In this document: one piece after another, positions 31,532 through 40,589 of the stretch | How the letters are laid out: each line of letters starts with the position of its first letter | How positions within the stretch are numbered: position 1 is the stretch's first letter | From: Rhizobium sp. BK196 | GTDB taxonomy: Bacteria > Pseudomonadota > Alphaproteobacteria > Rhizobiales > Rhizobiaceae | DNA length: 42,600 nucleotides | Assembly (NCBI RefSeq): GCF_014193255.1 | Contig: NZ_JACHZB010000013.1 | Coordinates: 1-42,600 of the forward strand | Reading direction: 5' to 3' | Notes under the pieces: model-generated | What the model was told of the DNA's origin: nothing | Databases searched by the model: none | The model's input: the letters and a program-made list of their open reading frames with translations, nothing else | Translations under genes and position numbers: made by a program

Positions 31532-31686
31532 GCATTTCATCCTGTAACTCGAGCAAGTCAATTCTTGTCCGAAGCGTCATGCTTCACTATCGGCCCTGAC
31601 GCGCCTCGTTCCTTACGCTAAACACATGCCGAAGCAGTCCGTGCGCAATGTAGCAATCCGGAAAGCTTTCTCACAGTGCATTTATA

Positions 31687-34600
31687 TCACACTCCCGCCT
31701 CATTTTTTTGCCGTGTGGCAAAGATGCGGCGGATCACGACGAAGAAGGACGGCACGAAGAAAATGCCGAGCATCGTTGCCGAAAGCATGCCCCCGAGCAC
31801 GCCGATACCGATCGCGTTCTGGGCAGCGGAACCCGCGCCAGTTGCTATGGCCAGAGGCACGACGCCGAGAATAAAAGCCAGAGAGGTCATGATGATCGGG
31901 CGCAGGCGCAGCCTTGCTGCTTCCAGCGTTGCCTCGAAGAGCCCCATGCCCGTCTCCATCCGGTCCTTTGCGAATTCCACGATCAGGATCGCGTTCTTCG
32001 CGGCAAGGCCGATGGTCGTGAGCAGGCCCACCTTGAAATAGACGTCGTTCGCCTGCCCGAAGAGCGTTGCTGCGGCAAGCGCGCCGAGCACGCCGACCGG
32101 CACGGCCATGATGACCGAGAACGGGATCGACCAGCTCTCGTAGAGCGCAGCCAGGCAGAGGAAGACGACGAGAACCGAAATCGCGTAAAGCATCGGTGCC
32201 TGCGACCCCGAGAGCCGCTCCTGATAGGAAATGCCCTGCCAGGCGACCGTGTAGCCGCCGCCGAGCTGCTCGGTCAGGGCTTCCATCTCGTTCATTGCCT
32301 CGCCGGAGGAGACTCCAGGGGCTGCTGCACCGTCGAGCGGGATGGCGCTGACAGCATTGAATCGGGCGAGTGACGGCGCGCCTTCCACCCACTGGGTTGT
32401 CGTAAAGGCAGAGAAGGGCACCATTTCGCCGGCGGTGTTGCGGGCATACCAGTGATTCAGATCGGTCGGCTGCATGCGAAAGGAGGCGTCTCCCTGCACG
32501 TAGACTGGCTTGATCTCACCGTTCAGCGTGAAGTCGTTGACGTCGCGGCCGGTGAAGATGATCGACAGCATCGAGTTGACCGAGGCGAGGTCGACACCCA
32601 TGGCGCCGATCTTCTCCTGATCGATCAGGATCTTCATCTGCGGCTCGACTTCCTTGTTGTTCGAGCGCAGCGCCACGACCTTGCCGGTGGCGCCGGCCAT
32701 CTGGATGAGCCGCTTGGACGCAGCCGTCAGGGCTTGATTGCCGTGGCCGCCGGTGTCCACCAGATACATGGAGAAGCCGCTTGAGACGCCAAGACCTTGG
32801 ATCGCTGGTGGCAGCAGCGCAAAGACCTGCGCCTCGCGGATCGTGAAGAAGTTCTTGAGAGCCCGGTTGACGACCGACTGCGCGCTGAGATTGTGATCGG
32901 TGCGCAGTGAGAAATCCTTGAGCTTGGTGAAGACGATAGCGCTATTCTGACCCGAACCGTTGAAGCCGAAGCCGAGCGCGCCGAAGACGGAATCCACCGC
33001 ATCCTTTTCGTTTTCACGGAAGTATTTTTCGACCTTTTCAACGACGGCCTGCGTCTGCTGCGTGGTCGAGCCCGGCGGCGTGGTGACGATGGTCAGGAGC
33101 ACACCCTGGTCTTCCTGCGGAAGGAACGAACTCGGCAGGCGCGTGAAGAGATAGGCGCAGCCGGCGCCGACCAGCAGGAACACCAGCATGACGCGGACCG
33201 GACGCTTCAAGAGGTAGCCGATCGTGCGGACATAGCCGTTGGTCGAGCGGGTGAAGTTGCGGTTGAACCAGTCGCCGATGCGATGCTTCTTATGCTCGTT
33301 GACGGGCTTCAGCGTCGTGGCGCAGAGCGCCGGCGTCAGCACGATGGCGACGAGGGCCGATAGCAGCATGGCCGAAACGATGGTGATGGAGAACTGGCGA
33401 TAGATGATGCCGGTCGAACCGCCGAAGAAGGCCATGGGAATGAAAACGGCGGTCAGCACGAGAGCGATGCCGACGATGGCACCGGTGATTTCACCCATGG
33501 ACTTCTCGGTCGCTTCAAGTGGCGAGAGCTTTTCCTCCGACATGATGCGTTCGACATTTTCCACGACGACGATGGCGTCGTCGACGAGAAGACCGATCGC
33601 CAGCACCATGGCAAACATCGTAAGCGTATTGATCGAATAGCCTGTTACCGCGAGGACGCCGAACGTGCCCAGAAGCACGACGGGAACGGCGATGGTCGGG
33701 ATCAATGTCGCGCGCAGGTTTTGAAGAAAGATGAGCAGGACCACGAAAACGAGCACGATCGCCTCGATCAGCGTATGCACGACCTTCTCGATCGACAGCT
33801 CGACGAAGGGGGTCGTGTCGTAGGGATAGGTGATCTCGACGCCTTCCGGCAGGCCACGGCCGATCGTTTCAAGCGCGGTGCGGACGCGGGCGGCGGTGTC
33901 GATGGCGTTCGCGCCAATGGCAAGGTTGACCGCGAAACCCGACGATGGCAGGCCATTATAGCGCGAGCTGCCACCATAGCTTTCCTGACCGATCTCGACG
34001 CGGGCGACATCGCTGAGGCGGACGGTCGAACCATCCTTTTCGACCTTCAGGATGATGTGCTCGAAATCCGCGACAGTGGTGAGCTGGCTTTGCGCGGTGA
34101 TGGTCACGTTGATCTGCTGCCCCGGGACGGCCGGCTGGGCACCAAGCGAGCCGACAGAGACCTGCGTATTCTGGGCCTGGATGGCCGAGGTCACGTCGCT
34201 TGGAGTGAGCTGAAACTTCTGTAGCTTGAACGGATCCAGCCAGACGCGCATGGCGTAGCCGGAGCCAAATACGTTGATGCTGCCCACGCCTTCCAGACGC
34301 TGGATCTGGTCCTCGATCGAGGTCGACATGATGTTGCCGAGGTCAACGGAGGTGCGCTTGCCGTCTGTCGAGACCAGCGAGCCGACGAGAAGAATGCTCG
34401 AGGTGGAGCGCGTGACGCTGATGCCGGCATCGATGACATCTCCCGGGAGCTGCGACTGGACGAGCTGCAGCTTGTTCTGCACCTGCACCTGCGCGATGTC
34501 AGGATTAATGCTGGTCCCGAAGGTCAGCGAAATGCTGGCCGAGCCAGTCGACGAGGTCGAGGTCATGTAGGTGAGGTCATCGAGACCAGTCATGCCGTCT

Positions 34601-34797
34601 TCGATGATGGTGGTCACCGATTTTTCGACCGTCTCGGCGCTCGCGCCGCGATAGCTCGTGTTGATGCGGACCGTGGTCGGCGCAATATCAGGATATTGGG
34701 AGATCGACAGCGTAAAGATGGCGAGCAGACCTGCGAGCATGATGGTGATCGCAATGACCCAGGCGAAGATCGGTCGTCGAATGAAAAACTTGGCCAT
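31687..34797 (-). CDS. RND efflux pump, HAE-1 (AcrB) type
   Basis: A 1036-residue inner-membrane proton-driven exporter. It begins MAKFFIRRPIFAWVIAI, has two large periplasmic loops and twelve helices, and carries GLLVDDAIVVVENV, which holds the proton-relay Asp pair in helix 4. Family blocks NTSYRGASAETVE, DFSLRTDHNLSAQSV and a C-terminal GLLTTIGLAAKNAILIVEFAK are present. Full length. The operon order TetR, membrane-fusion protein, pump, outer-membrane protein is typical of multidrug or plant-compound exporters. The substrate cannot be deduced. Confidence 0.97.
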   Translation of the reverse strand: MAKFFIRRPIFAWVIAITIMLAGLLAIFTLSISQYPDIAPTTVRINTSYRGASAETVEKSVTTIIEDGMTGLDDLTYMTSTSSTGSASISLTFGTSINPDIAQVQVQNKLQLVQSQLPGDVIDAGISVTRSTSSILLVGSLVSTDGKRTSVDLGNIMSTSIEDQIQRLEGVGSINVFGSGYAMRVWLDPFKLQKFQLTPSDVTSAIQAQNTQVSVGSLGAQPAVPGQQINVTITAQSQLTTVADFEHIILKVEKDGSTVRLSDVARVEIGQESYGGSSRYNGLPSSGFAVNLAIGANAIDTAARVRTALETIGRGLPEGVEITYPYDTTPFVELSIEKVVHTLIEAIVLVFVVLLIFLQNLRATLIPTIAVPVVLLGTFGVLAVTGYSINTLTMFAMVLAIGLLVDDAIVVVENVERIMSEEKLSPLEATEKSMGEITGAIVGIALVLTAVFIPMAFFGGSTGIIYRQFSITIVSAMLLSALVAIVLTPALCATTLKPVNEHKKHRIGDWFNRNFTRSTNGYVRTIGYLLKRPVRVMLVFLLVGAGCAYLFTRLPSSFLPQEDQGVLLTIVTTPPGSTTQQTQAVVEKVEKYFRENEKDAVDSVFGALGFGFNGSGQNSAIVFTKLKDFSLRTDHNLSAQSVVNRALKNFFTIREAQVFALLPPAIQGLGVSSGFSMYLVDTGGHGNQALTAASKRLIQMAGATGKVVALRSNNKEVEPQMKILIDQEKIGAMGVDLASVNSMLSIIFTGRDVNDFTLNGEIKPVYVQGDASFRMQPTDLNHWYARNTAGEMVPFSAFTTTQWVEGAPSLARFNAVSAIPLDGAAAPGVSSGEAMNEMEALTEQLGGGYTVAWQGISYQERLSGSQAPMLYAISVLVVFLCLAALYESWSIPFSVIMAVPVGVLGALAAATLFGQANDVYFKVGLLTTIGLAAKNAILIVEFAKDRMETGMGLFEATLEAARLRLRPIIMTSLAFILGVVPLAIATGAGSAAQNAIGIGVLGGMLSATMLGIFFVPSFFVVIRRIFATRQKNEAGV

Positions 34798-34847
34798 CGG
34801 TTATTCCTGTACGGCTGGGACGGTGACGATACGAAAATGCCTGCGCA

Positions 34848-36065
34848 TTACTTTGCTGCGGGCTTCTGTTCGCCTCCGGCCACAGGCTGATCGGCAGGGA
34901 CAACCACGCCGTTGTCGTTGATCTTCATTGGAACCGGCTTTACCGGCATGCCTGATACAATCGACTGCAGACCGCTGACGATGAGCTGATCGCCATCCTT
35001 CACACTCTGGGTCACGAGCCAGGAATTGTTGGAGGGCGAGGCGTTCTCGAACACACGAGTCTCAACCTTGCCCTCGGCGGAAACGAACTGTGCCGTCAAA
35101 CGGCCGTTTGCGTCGCGGGTGGTCGCAAGCTGCGGCAGGGAATATCCGGTTTCAGCACCGAGTTCGACCGTGGCGCGTACATACATGCCCGGCAGGACGA
35201 CGCGCTCCGGGTTCGGGAAAACCACGCGAATGATGAAGGTGCCGGTCGTTTCGCTGACGACCTGCTTCGACATGTCGAGCTTGCCCTTCTGATTATATTC
35301 ACGGCCATCTTCGAGGATCAGGCGGAACGCGATATTGTTGTCCTCGCCCTTAACCTCGCCGGCAGCGATCGCATCGCGCAATTTCAGCAGGTTGGTGCTC
35401 GATTCCGTCAGCGAAATGTAGATCGGATCGAGCTGGCGGATAGTGGTCAACGCGGTCGACTGGTTGGCTGCAACGACGTTGCCGATATTGTAGGCCGTCT
35501 GGTCTATAACGCCGTCGAAAGGGGCCGTGATCTTTGTGTGATCGAGGTCGATCTGTGCTGCGGTCAATGCCGCTTTTGCGGCTTCGACTTCTGCATTTGC
35601 CTGGGCAAGCGCCGTGCGGGCGGTCTCGAATTCGATCTGCGTCGCACCGCTGCCGACCAGACGCTGGTAGCGGTCGAAATTGCTTTGGGCGCTCGGCACG
35701 CTTGCCTGAGCCTTGGAAATCGCAGCCTGGGCCTGCTCGACGGCTGCGCGGTAGGCAGCATCGTCGATCTGGTAGAGCAGGTCGCCCTTCTTGACTTCGC
35801 CGCCTTCCTTGAAGGCGATTTCGCGGATGATGCCGTTCACTTGCGGGCGGATATCGGCCACCTGGAAGGCTTCGGCGCGGCCAGGCAGGATCGTGGTGAT
35901 CGGATAGGTATCCTTCTTCAGCGTGACCACACCGACCGGTGCAGCCTGCTGGGTAGCACCGCCTGCGCTTGCATTGCCCGCGGGCTTGCTGCCACTCTCG
36001 TTGCAGGCGGCGAGGCCCATAACCAGCAAGAGGGCCGAGGAGATGATGAGGGCACGCCGGATCAT
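34848..36065 (-). CDS. RND membrane-fusion lipoprotein (AcrA type)
   Basis: A 405-residue periplasmic adaptor. The lipobox is VMGLAAC (Cys near 20). Then come a barrel-sandwich half (GRAEAFQVADIRPQVNGIIRE), an alpha-hairpin (AAVEQAQAAISKAQASVPSAQ...AEVEAAKAALTAAQ), the second half TKITAPFDGVIDQ, and beta-barrel and membrane-proximal domains. The start ATG at 36065 has AGGA eight bases ahead; the longer frame from 36215 would run through the operator-like repeat. It joins the RND pump (50 bases downstream) with the outer-membrane lipoprotein. Confidence 0.95.
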   Translation of the reverse strand: MIRRALIISSALLLVMGLAACNESGSKPAGNASAGGATQQAAPVGVVTLKKDTYPITTILPGRAEAFQVADIRPQVNGIIREIAFKEGGEVKKGDLLYQIDDAAYRAAVEQAQAAISKAQASVPSAQSNFDRYQRLVGSGATQIEFETARTALAQANAEVEAAKAALTAAQIDLDHTKITAPFDGVIDQTAYNIGNVVAANQSTALTTIRQLDPIYISLTESSTNLLKLRDAIAAGEVKGEDNNIAFRLILEDGREYNQKGKLDMSKQVVSETTGTFIIRVVFPNPERVVLPGMYVRATVELGAETGYSLPQLATTRDANGRLTAQFVSAEGKVETRVFENASPSNNSWLVTQSVKDGDQLIVSGLQSIVSGMPVKPVPMKINDNGVVVPADQPVAGGEQKPAAK

Positions 36066-36189
36066 GCTGAATTCCTGTGCGGTTGGCAGTAGCGGTTCAA
36101 TCGCCGGCCCTATGAGGCGCCGCTCTATATAGGAGTGATGATTGACCCGGAAACAGATGCCGTTATCCGATATTAAGAAAAGCTTTACG

Positions 36190-36217
36190 AAGTGACGTAA
36201 TTCAGCAATCGTCACTT
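36190..36217. promoter_or_regulatory. Candidate TetR operator
   Basis: An inverted repeat AAGTGACG (36190-36197) / CGTCACTT (36210-36217) with a 12-base spacer, total 28 bases, the usual size of AcrR/TtgR operators. It covers the last codons of the tetR gene and lies 125 bases before the membrane-fusion protein start, where the efflux promoter is expected. Confidence 0.55.
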
Positions 36218-36818
36218 AGCAAGGGTTATTTTGCAGTGCGGCATCCACGAAACACACGATTTTTTCCGCACGGTGAACAAGTGTGTTTTTGTCGTCCTTG
36301 GCAATGAGGATGGGATGCAGAACACAGGCCAGAAGGTCTGCAACGGTGCGGGCTGCCGCATCCGTGTTGTCGCAATGGTAATTGCCTTCGGCCACGCCTT
36401 CACGAATGATCTCGCCGAGCTTCTGCTCTATCCGTTCGCGATAGCGCTGGCCGGCATCGAGTTTGGCATCGATCGTCGAGATCACCATCTCGAAAATGTA
36501 GGGGTTCTGCTGGATGTCCTGCAGATGGCTGTCGAGCAGGCGCAGGACGAAGCTTAGCAACTGCTCCTTCGGCGGCAGGCTGGTGTCAACGGCGGCGAAG
36601 CGCTCTGTCGCATTGCCGAGATGACGCTCGGCGATCGCATCGACCAGCACCGCCTTTGATTGAAAATGCTTGAAAACATTGGCCGGCGACATGTGCAGCG
36701 ACGAAGCGATATCGGCGATAGAAACGGCGACGAAGCCGCGCTGGCGAAACAGCGTATCCGCCATCGAGAGGATATCCTCCCTGGTCTCTTCGGCCTTGCG
36801 TCTGGGCCTGCGTGCCAT
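36216..36818 (-). CDS. TetR-family regulator of the efflux operon
   Basis: A 200-residue repressor. The N-terminal helix-turn-helix covers about residues 12-55 (ILSMADTLFRQRGFVAVSIADIA, then MSPANVFKHFQSK), with an all-helical ligand domain after it. GGGGA lies four bases before the ATG. It is transcribed in the same direction as the three efflux genes with 150 bases between, where a long inverted repeat lies. In many RND systems the adjacent TetR protein binds the pump's substrates and represses the pump; this is inferred here. Confidence 0.93.
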   Translation of the reverse strand: MARRPRRKAEETREDILSMADTLFRQRGFVAVSIADIASSLHMSPANVFKHFQSKAVLVDAIAERHLGNATERFAAVDTSLPPKEQLLSFVLRLLDSHLQDIQQNPYIFEMVISTIDAKLDAGQRYRERIEQKLGEIIREGVAEGNYHCDNTDAAARTVADLLACVLHPILIAKDDKNTLVHRAEKIVCFVDAALQNNPC

Positions 36819-36917
36819 CTGTTCCCCGCCGGGCTTGGCCCGGCACCCCCTTTTTTCCGATGCTAGCGCGATTGGTTGAAAGCCTGCAACCAGGCTCGCA
36901 ACTCCGGCTTTAAAGGT

Positions 36918-37862
36918 TCAGGGAAAATAGGGCGCGAGATTTGCCCGGACACGTGCCGCGGGCGTTTCGCCACGATCGTCGGGTACGAAGCGTTCCCCGG
37001 TGATCCATTCATAGGCTTTGATATAGACGGCCGAAGTCTGCTCGATCAGCTCGAGAGGAATTTCCGGAATCGCATCCTTGTAGGGGTCGCAGCGTTCGGC
37101 GACCCAGGCGCGGACGAAATCCTTGTCGAAGCTTTCCGGCCGCTTGCCCGCTTCGAAGGCAGCGGGATAGGTTTCCGCCACCCAGTAGCGGCTGCTATCG
37201 GGCGTATGAATTTCGTCGGCGAGAATGATGTTGCCATTCTCGTCCGTGCCGAATTCATATTTGGTGTCGACAAGGATCAGGCCGCGTTTTGCCGCCATTT
37301 GCTGGCCGCGGGCAAAAAGCGCCAGTGCACATTGCGAAAGCATTTCCCACTGTTCTTTCGTCAGCAGTCCGCGGCTGACGATTTCGGCCGGCGTTAGCGG
37401 CTCGTCATGACCGCCGTCGAATTCCTTGCTGGTCGGCGTGATGACCGGCTCGGGAAGAATCTGGTTGTCGCGCATGCCGTCGGGCAGGCGCATGCCGTAC
37501 ATTTCCCGCTCACCCTTCTTGTAGAGTGTGAGGATCGATGTGCCGGTCGTGCCGGCGAGATAACCGCGTACGACGATCTCGACAGGAAGGATATCGAGCC
37601 GCTTGCCGATGACGACGTTCGGATCGGGATAGTCGAGAACGTGATTGGGGCAGATGTCCTTCGTTGCCTCGAACCAGTAGCGGGCCGTCTCGGTCAGCAC
37701 CTGTCCCTTGTAGGGAATGCAGGTCAGGATGCGATCGAAAGCGCTCAGCCTGTCGGTGCTGATGATGATGCGCCGCCCATCCGGAAGATCGTAGTTCTCG
37801 CGCACCTTGCCGCGGTAGTAGTTCGGCAATTCCGGGAAATGGGCTTCGGAGAGAATACGCAC
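36918..37862 (-). CDS. purC: SAICAR synthase, long form
   Basis: A 314-residue phosphoribosylaminoimidazole-succinocarboxamide synthase, which condenses CAIR with aspartate using ATP in purine synthesis. Motifs are YRGKVRENYDL, ISTDRLSAFDRIL, PVEIVVRGYLAGTTG, LILVDTKYEFG and ADEIHTPDSSRYW. It is about 60 residues longer than the common bacterial form (near 240-255) and resembles the eukaryotic/long bacterial type. Rhizobia often also have a short PurC elsewhere, so this may be a second copy. It stands alone; a repeat lies upstream. A weak hairpin (AGCCTG/CAGGCT, 36881-36896) behind the stop could act as a terminator. Confidence 0.94.
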   Translation of the reverse strand: MRILSEAHFPELPNYYRGKVRENYDLPDGRRIIISTDRLSAFDRILTCIPYKGQVLTETARYWFEATKDICPNHVLDYPDPNVVIGKRLDILPVEIVVRGYLAGTTGTSILTLYKKGEREMYGMRLPDGMRDNQILPEPVITPTSKEFDGGHDEPLTPAEIVSRGLLTKEQWEMLSQCALALFARGQQMAAKRGLILVDTKYEFGTDENGNIILADEIHTPDSSRYWVAETYPAAFEAGKRPESFDKDFVRAWVAERCDPYKDAIPEIPLELIEQTSAVYIKAYEWITGERFVPDDRGETPAARVRANLAPYFP

Positions 37863-37894
37863 GGCGCCTGGCTATCCTTCTATCAGCTGAGACT

Positions 37895-37996
37895 AAAGCG
37901 TGCCGCGATCTTTAGGATTCGCTTCGCACGCTTCAGGTCTTTGTTTTACGCATGTGGTTATCGCAAAACCGCTCCACACTTTTGCGCCGCATGCTC
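37895..37996. repeat. Rhizobial intergenic palindromic repeat, copy 3
   Basis: A two-part element. The first part, AAAGCGTGCCGCGATCTTTA with GATTCGCTTCGCACGCTT, forms one hairpin. The second has arms GCATGTGG...CCGCATGC around CGCAAAACCGCTCCACACTTTTGCG. It shares the core and layout with copy 2 (12236-12332) and the palindromic half of copy 1. It fills the gap between purC and the SLC13-type transporter. Confidence 0.8.
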
Positions 37997-38043
37997 TGAC
38001 CCTGCTCTAGTTTCATTGCCGGGGAAGTCAAGCAAAGGCTCAT

Positions 38044-39786
38044 TCAAAGCCAGAAGAGGGCGATGAGAATGAGCGTGACTATATAGCCGGTGAGCGTCAG
38101 CGGCCAGCCGGCGCGCAGGAAATCGCCAAAGCGGTAGCCGCCGATGCTCATCGACAGCGTATTGTTGTGGTGACCGAAGGGGGTCAGGAAATCCTGCGAG
38201 GCGCCTGCGGCCACCGCGATTAGATAGGCCTGCGGCGGCTGCTGGCCGGCGCGCGCAAATTCCAGAGCAATTGGCGCAAGTACGATCGCGACCGTCGCGT
38301 TGTTGACGAAGGGCGTCATCGCCATGGCGAGAAGCAGAACGAGTGCGATACCCCACAAGGGATAGCGGATCGGGAAGGCCACGCTCAGCCATGCTGCAAT
38401 GGTCTCGGCCGTGCCCGTTGTTGCAACCGCATGACCGATCGGGATCATCGCTGCGAGCATAATGATGATTGGCCAGTTGATATCCGCCATTGCGTGGCGG
38501 ATGTTGAGATAGCCGGGCAGTGCGAGCGCCAACACCACGAAGGCAAGAGCAATATCGGGGCGTAGGCCGAAGGCGGAAGCGACGACGCCGCAGGCGAAGA
38601 TTGCAAAAGGCTGCCATGAAGCTGGCGATCCGGGGGAGGGGGGTGCGGAAGCAAGCGGCAGGCATTCACACTCTTCCAACGCTTCAGCTATCGCCGCTTT
38701 CGGGCCTTCCAGCAGCAGGATGTCGCCAATCGAAAGCTGCAGATCCGCAAAACGTCCTTCGATACGAGGAGACTGCATCGACAATGCTGAAACAGTAACG
38801 CCGCGAGTGCGGAAGACTTCGAGCGATGCGATGCGCGAGCCGACGACAGTGCTTTCCGGCATGACGACGGCTTCGATGCTGGCGAAATCCGGCTGCAGCC
38901 CGTGCGGATTGACGTCTCGCACCAGCGCCTGTGAGGCGGCCAGATCCGCGAAGACCGAATCCGCGCCCTGCGCCAGCAGAATATCGCCCGGCTGAATGAC
39001 CGATTGTTCGAGCGGGCCAAAGACGAAAGCTCTATCGCGGATCAGGGCATGCGGCTGGATGCCGAAACGCTCGGCGCATTGGGCGAGTGTGACGCCGACG
39101 AGCGGCGAATGCTCGGGAATGCTGCGCTCCACGACGATGCGGCGGGCCGACTGAGTTGGCACTTCCCCGGTCTCGTCCGGCTCCGAAAACAATCGCTGCA
39201 CAATTAGGGCGATCAGCAGAATGCCTGTTATGGCGACCGGAAGCCCGACATAAGCGAAGTCGAAGAAGCGGAAACCTCTGCCTGTCGTTTTCTCAAGTGC
39301 ATCACTGACGAGAAGATTGGCGGGCGTGCCGATCAATGAGACGAGACCGCCGAGAAGAGCGGCGAAGGAGATGGGCATCACGAGCTGCCGGCGCGGAATG
39401 CTCATGAGCGTGCTCAGCCGCAACGCCAGCGGCAAGCTGATCGCAAAGGCACCGATATTGTTCATGAAGATCGAGATAAAGCCGGTGATCGCAGAGACGC
39501 CTGTTATGACTCGGAAGTGCGACAGACCCGATTCCACGAAGCGCTCGGCGAGGCTGTCAAAGAGCTTGGTGCGCGCCAGTACTTGGACAATCAGCAGGAT
39601 TTCGACCACGGTGACGACGACAGGGCTTGCGAAGCCGGCAAAGATGCTATCGGCGGGATAAAGGCCGAGCACATAGCCCGCAAGCAATCCGCAGATCGCG
39701 ATAACTTCCATGCGCAGGCGGTCGAGGGAGAACAGGAAGAGCATCGCCACCAGCAGGATCAGGAGGGCTGCTTGCTCAAGCGTCAT
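38044..39786 (-). CDS. SLC13-type anion transporter with TrkA-C domains
   Basis: A 580-residue membrane protein. N-terminal helices begin MTLEQAALLILLVAML and contain FMNNIGAFAISLPLALRL, SLIGTPANLLVSDAL. Then come two soluble RCK-C/TrkA-C-type domains (about 195-380; EHSPLVGVTLAQCAERFG and IASLEVFRTRGVTV) and C-terminal helices with FVNNATVAIVLAPIAL and PFGHHNNTLSM. It belongs to the divalent-anion/Na+ symporter group, carrying sulfate, dicarboxylates or similar; the substrate is open. AGGA lies seven bases before the ATG at 39786. It stands alone, with the phosphoribosyltransferase gene 109 bases upstream. Confidence 0.92.
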   Translation of the reverse strand: MTLEQAALLILLVAMLFLFSLDRLRMEVIAICGLLAGYVLGLYPADSIFAGFASPVVVTVVEILLIVQVLARTKLFDSLAERFVESGLSHFRVITGVSAITGFISIFMNNIGAFAISLPLALRLSTLMSIPRRQLVMPISFAALLGGLVSLIGTPANLLVSDALEKTTGRGFRFFDFAYVGLPVAITGILLIALIVQRLFSEPDETGEVPTQSARRIVVERSIPEHSPLVGVTLAQCAERFGIQPHALIRDRAFVFGPLEQSVIQPGDILLAQGADSVFADLAASQALVRDVNPHGLQPDFASIEAVVMPESTVVGSRIASLEVFRTRGVTVSALSMQSPRIEGRFADLQLSIGDILLLEGPKAAIAEALEECECLPLASAPPSPGSPASWQPFAIFACGVVASAFGLRPDIALAFVVLALALPGYLNIRHAMADINWPIIIMLAAMIPIGHAVATTGTAETIAAWLSVAFPIRYPLWGIALVLLLAMAMTPFVNNATVAIVLAPIALEFARAGQQPPQAYLIAVAAGASQDFLTPFGHHNNTLSMSIGGYRFGDFLRAGWPLTLTGYIVTLILIALFWL

Positions 39787-39894
39787 CGGTGGTTCCTGTC
39801 TTCGATCACACGCCGAATGTAGCTCTTCGTCTCCCGCTGTATAGCCCGTTCTGACAAAAGAATGATCGGTCTTCACATGTGATCTCGATGCCGC

Positions 39895-40587
39895 TCAGGC
39901 AGGGCGGCGCCATTTTCCTTCGGCGGTCCGCTTTAGGATGGGCGTGGCAAAAACGCCTTTCGTGCGTGCCTGCCATTGAGGGCCTGCGGCGTCGAGTTTG
40001 GCGCGCCAGCGGTCCGATTGCAGCATGGCCGCGCCAATGACGACGGGTTCTGTGCCGCAGCTTGCGAGCAGATCGAGACCTGCAACGATCGAGGCACCGC
40101 TCGATATGACGTCATCGATCAGCGCGACACGGCGTCCGTCGAGGAGGGGCAGCATGCGCGGATCAACATAGAGCCGTTTCTGTTGTTCCGGCGTGGTGAT
40201 CGATGAGAGTGCGACCGACAGTTCGTCGCGATACCAGAATTTGCGGGAGGTGCCGAGCGGCACATAACGGCTGTGGCCGAGCTTCTGGGCGACGGCCGCC
40301 GCAAGCGTCAGGCCGAGCGTCGGCAGGCCTGCGACGACATCGATGCCTGATGGTTCTATCTTTGCGGCAAGGTTTTCGGCGAGCATATCCAGCACCGCAA
40401 AGCTTGCCTGATTGATGATCAGCGAGGCCAGCGCATGCTCACCATCCGAAAGGACCCGGATCGGCAGCCGCAACTGCCTGCCATCTTCCAGTTCCGCTAT
40501 AAAGAAGGAGGTGAAATTGCCGCCCGTTTCGAAACTGCCCGGCGGATGGATCTCCTGCCAGAAATCATGCGGCTTCATCTCGTTCAT
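39895..40587 (-). CDS. Phosphoribosyltransferase-family protein
   Basis: A 230-residue type I phosphoribosyltransferase. The PRPP-binding motif VALIDDVISSGASI is complete (Asp pair near 158-159), with an upstream AGLPTLGL region and KFWYRDELS as flexible loop. The partner base is unknown; it could be a purine or orotate-like substrate or a regulator. The ATG at 40587 has GGGA six bases upstream and starts three bases after the stop of the pseudouridine synthase, so the two are cotranslated. The orientation in the operon suggests a housekeeping link, not shown here. Confidence 0.85.
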   Translation of the reverse strand: MNEMKPHDFWQEIHPPGSFETGGNFTSFFIAELEDGRQLRLPIRVLSDGEHALASLIINQASFAVLDMLAENLAAKIEPSGIDVVAGLPTLGLTLAAAVAQKLGHSRYVPLGTSRKFWYRDELSVALSSITTPEQQKRLYVDPRMLPLLDGRRVALIDDVISSGASIVAGLDLLASCGTEPVVIGAAMLQSDRWRAKLDAAGPQWQARTKGVFATPILKRTAEGKWRRPA

Positions 40588-40589
40588 TC

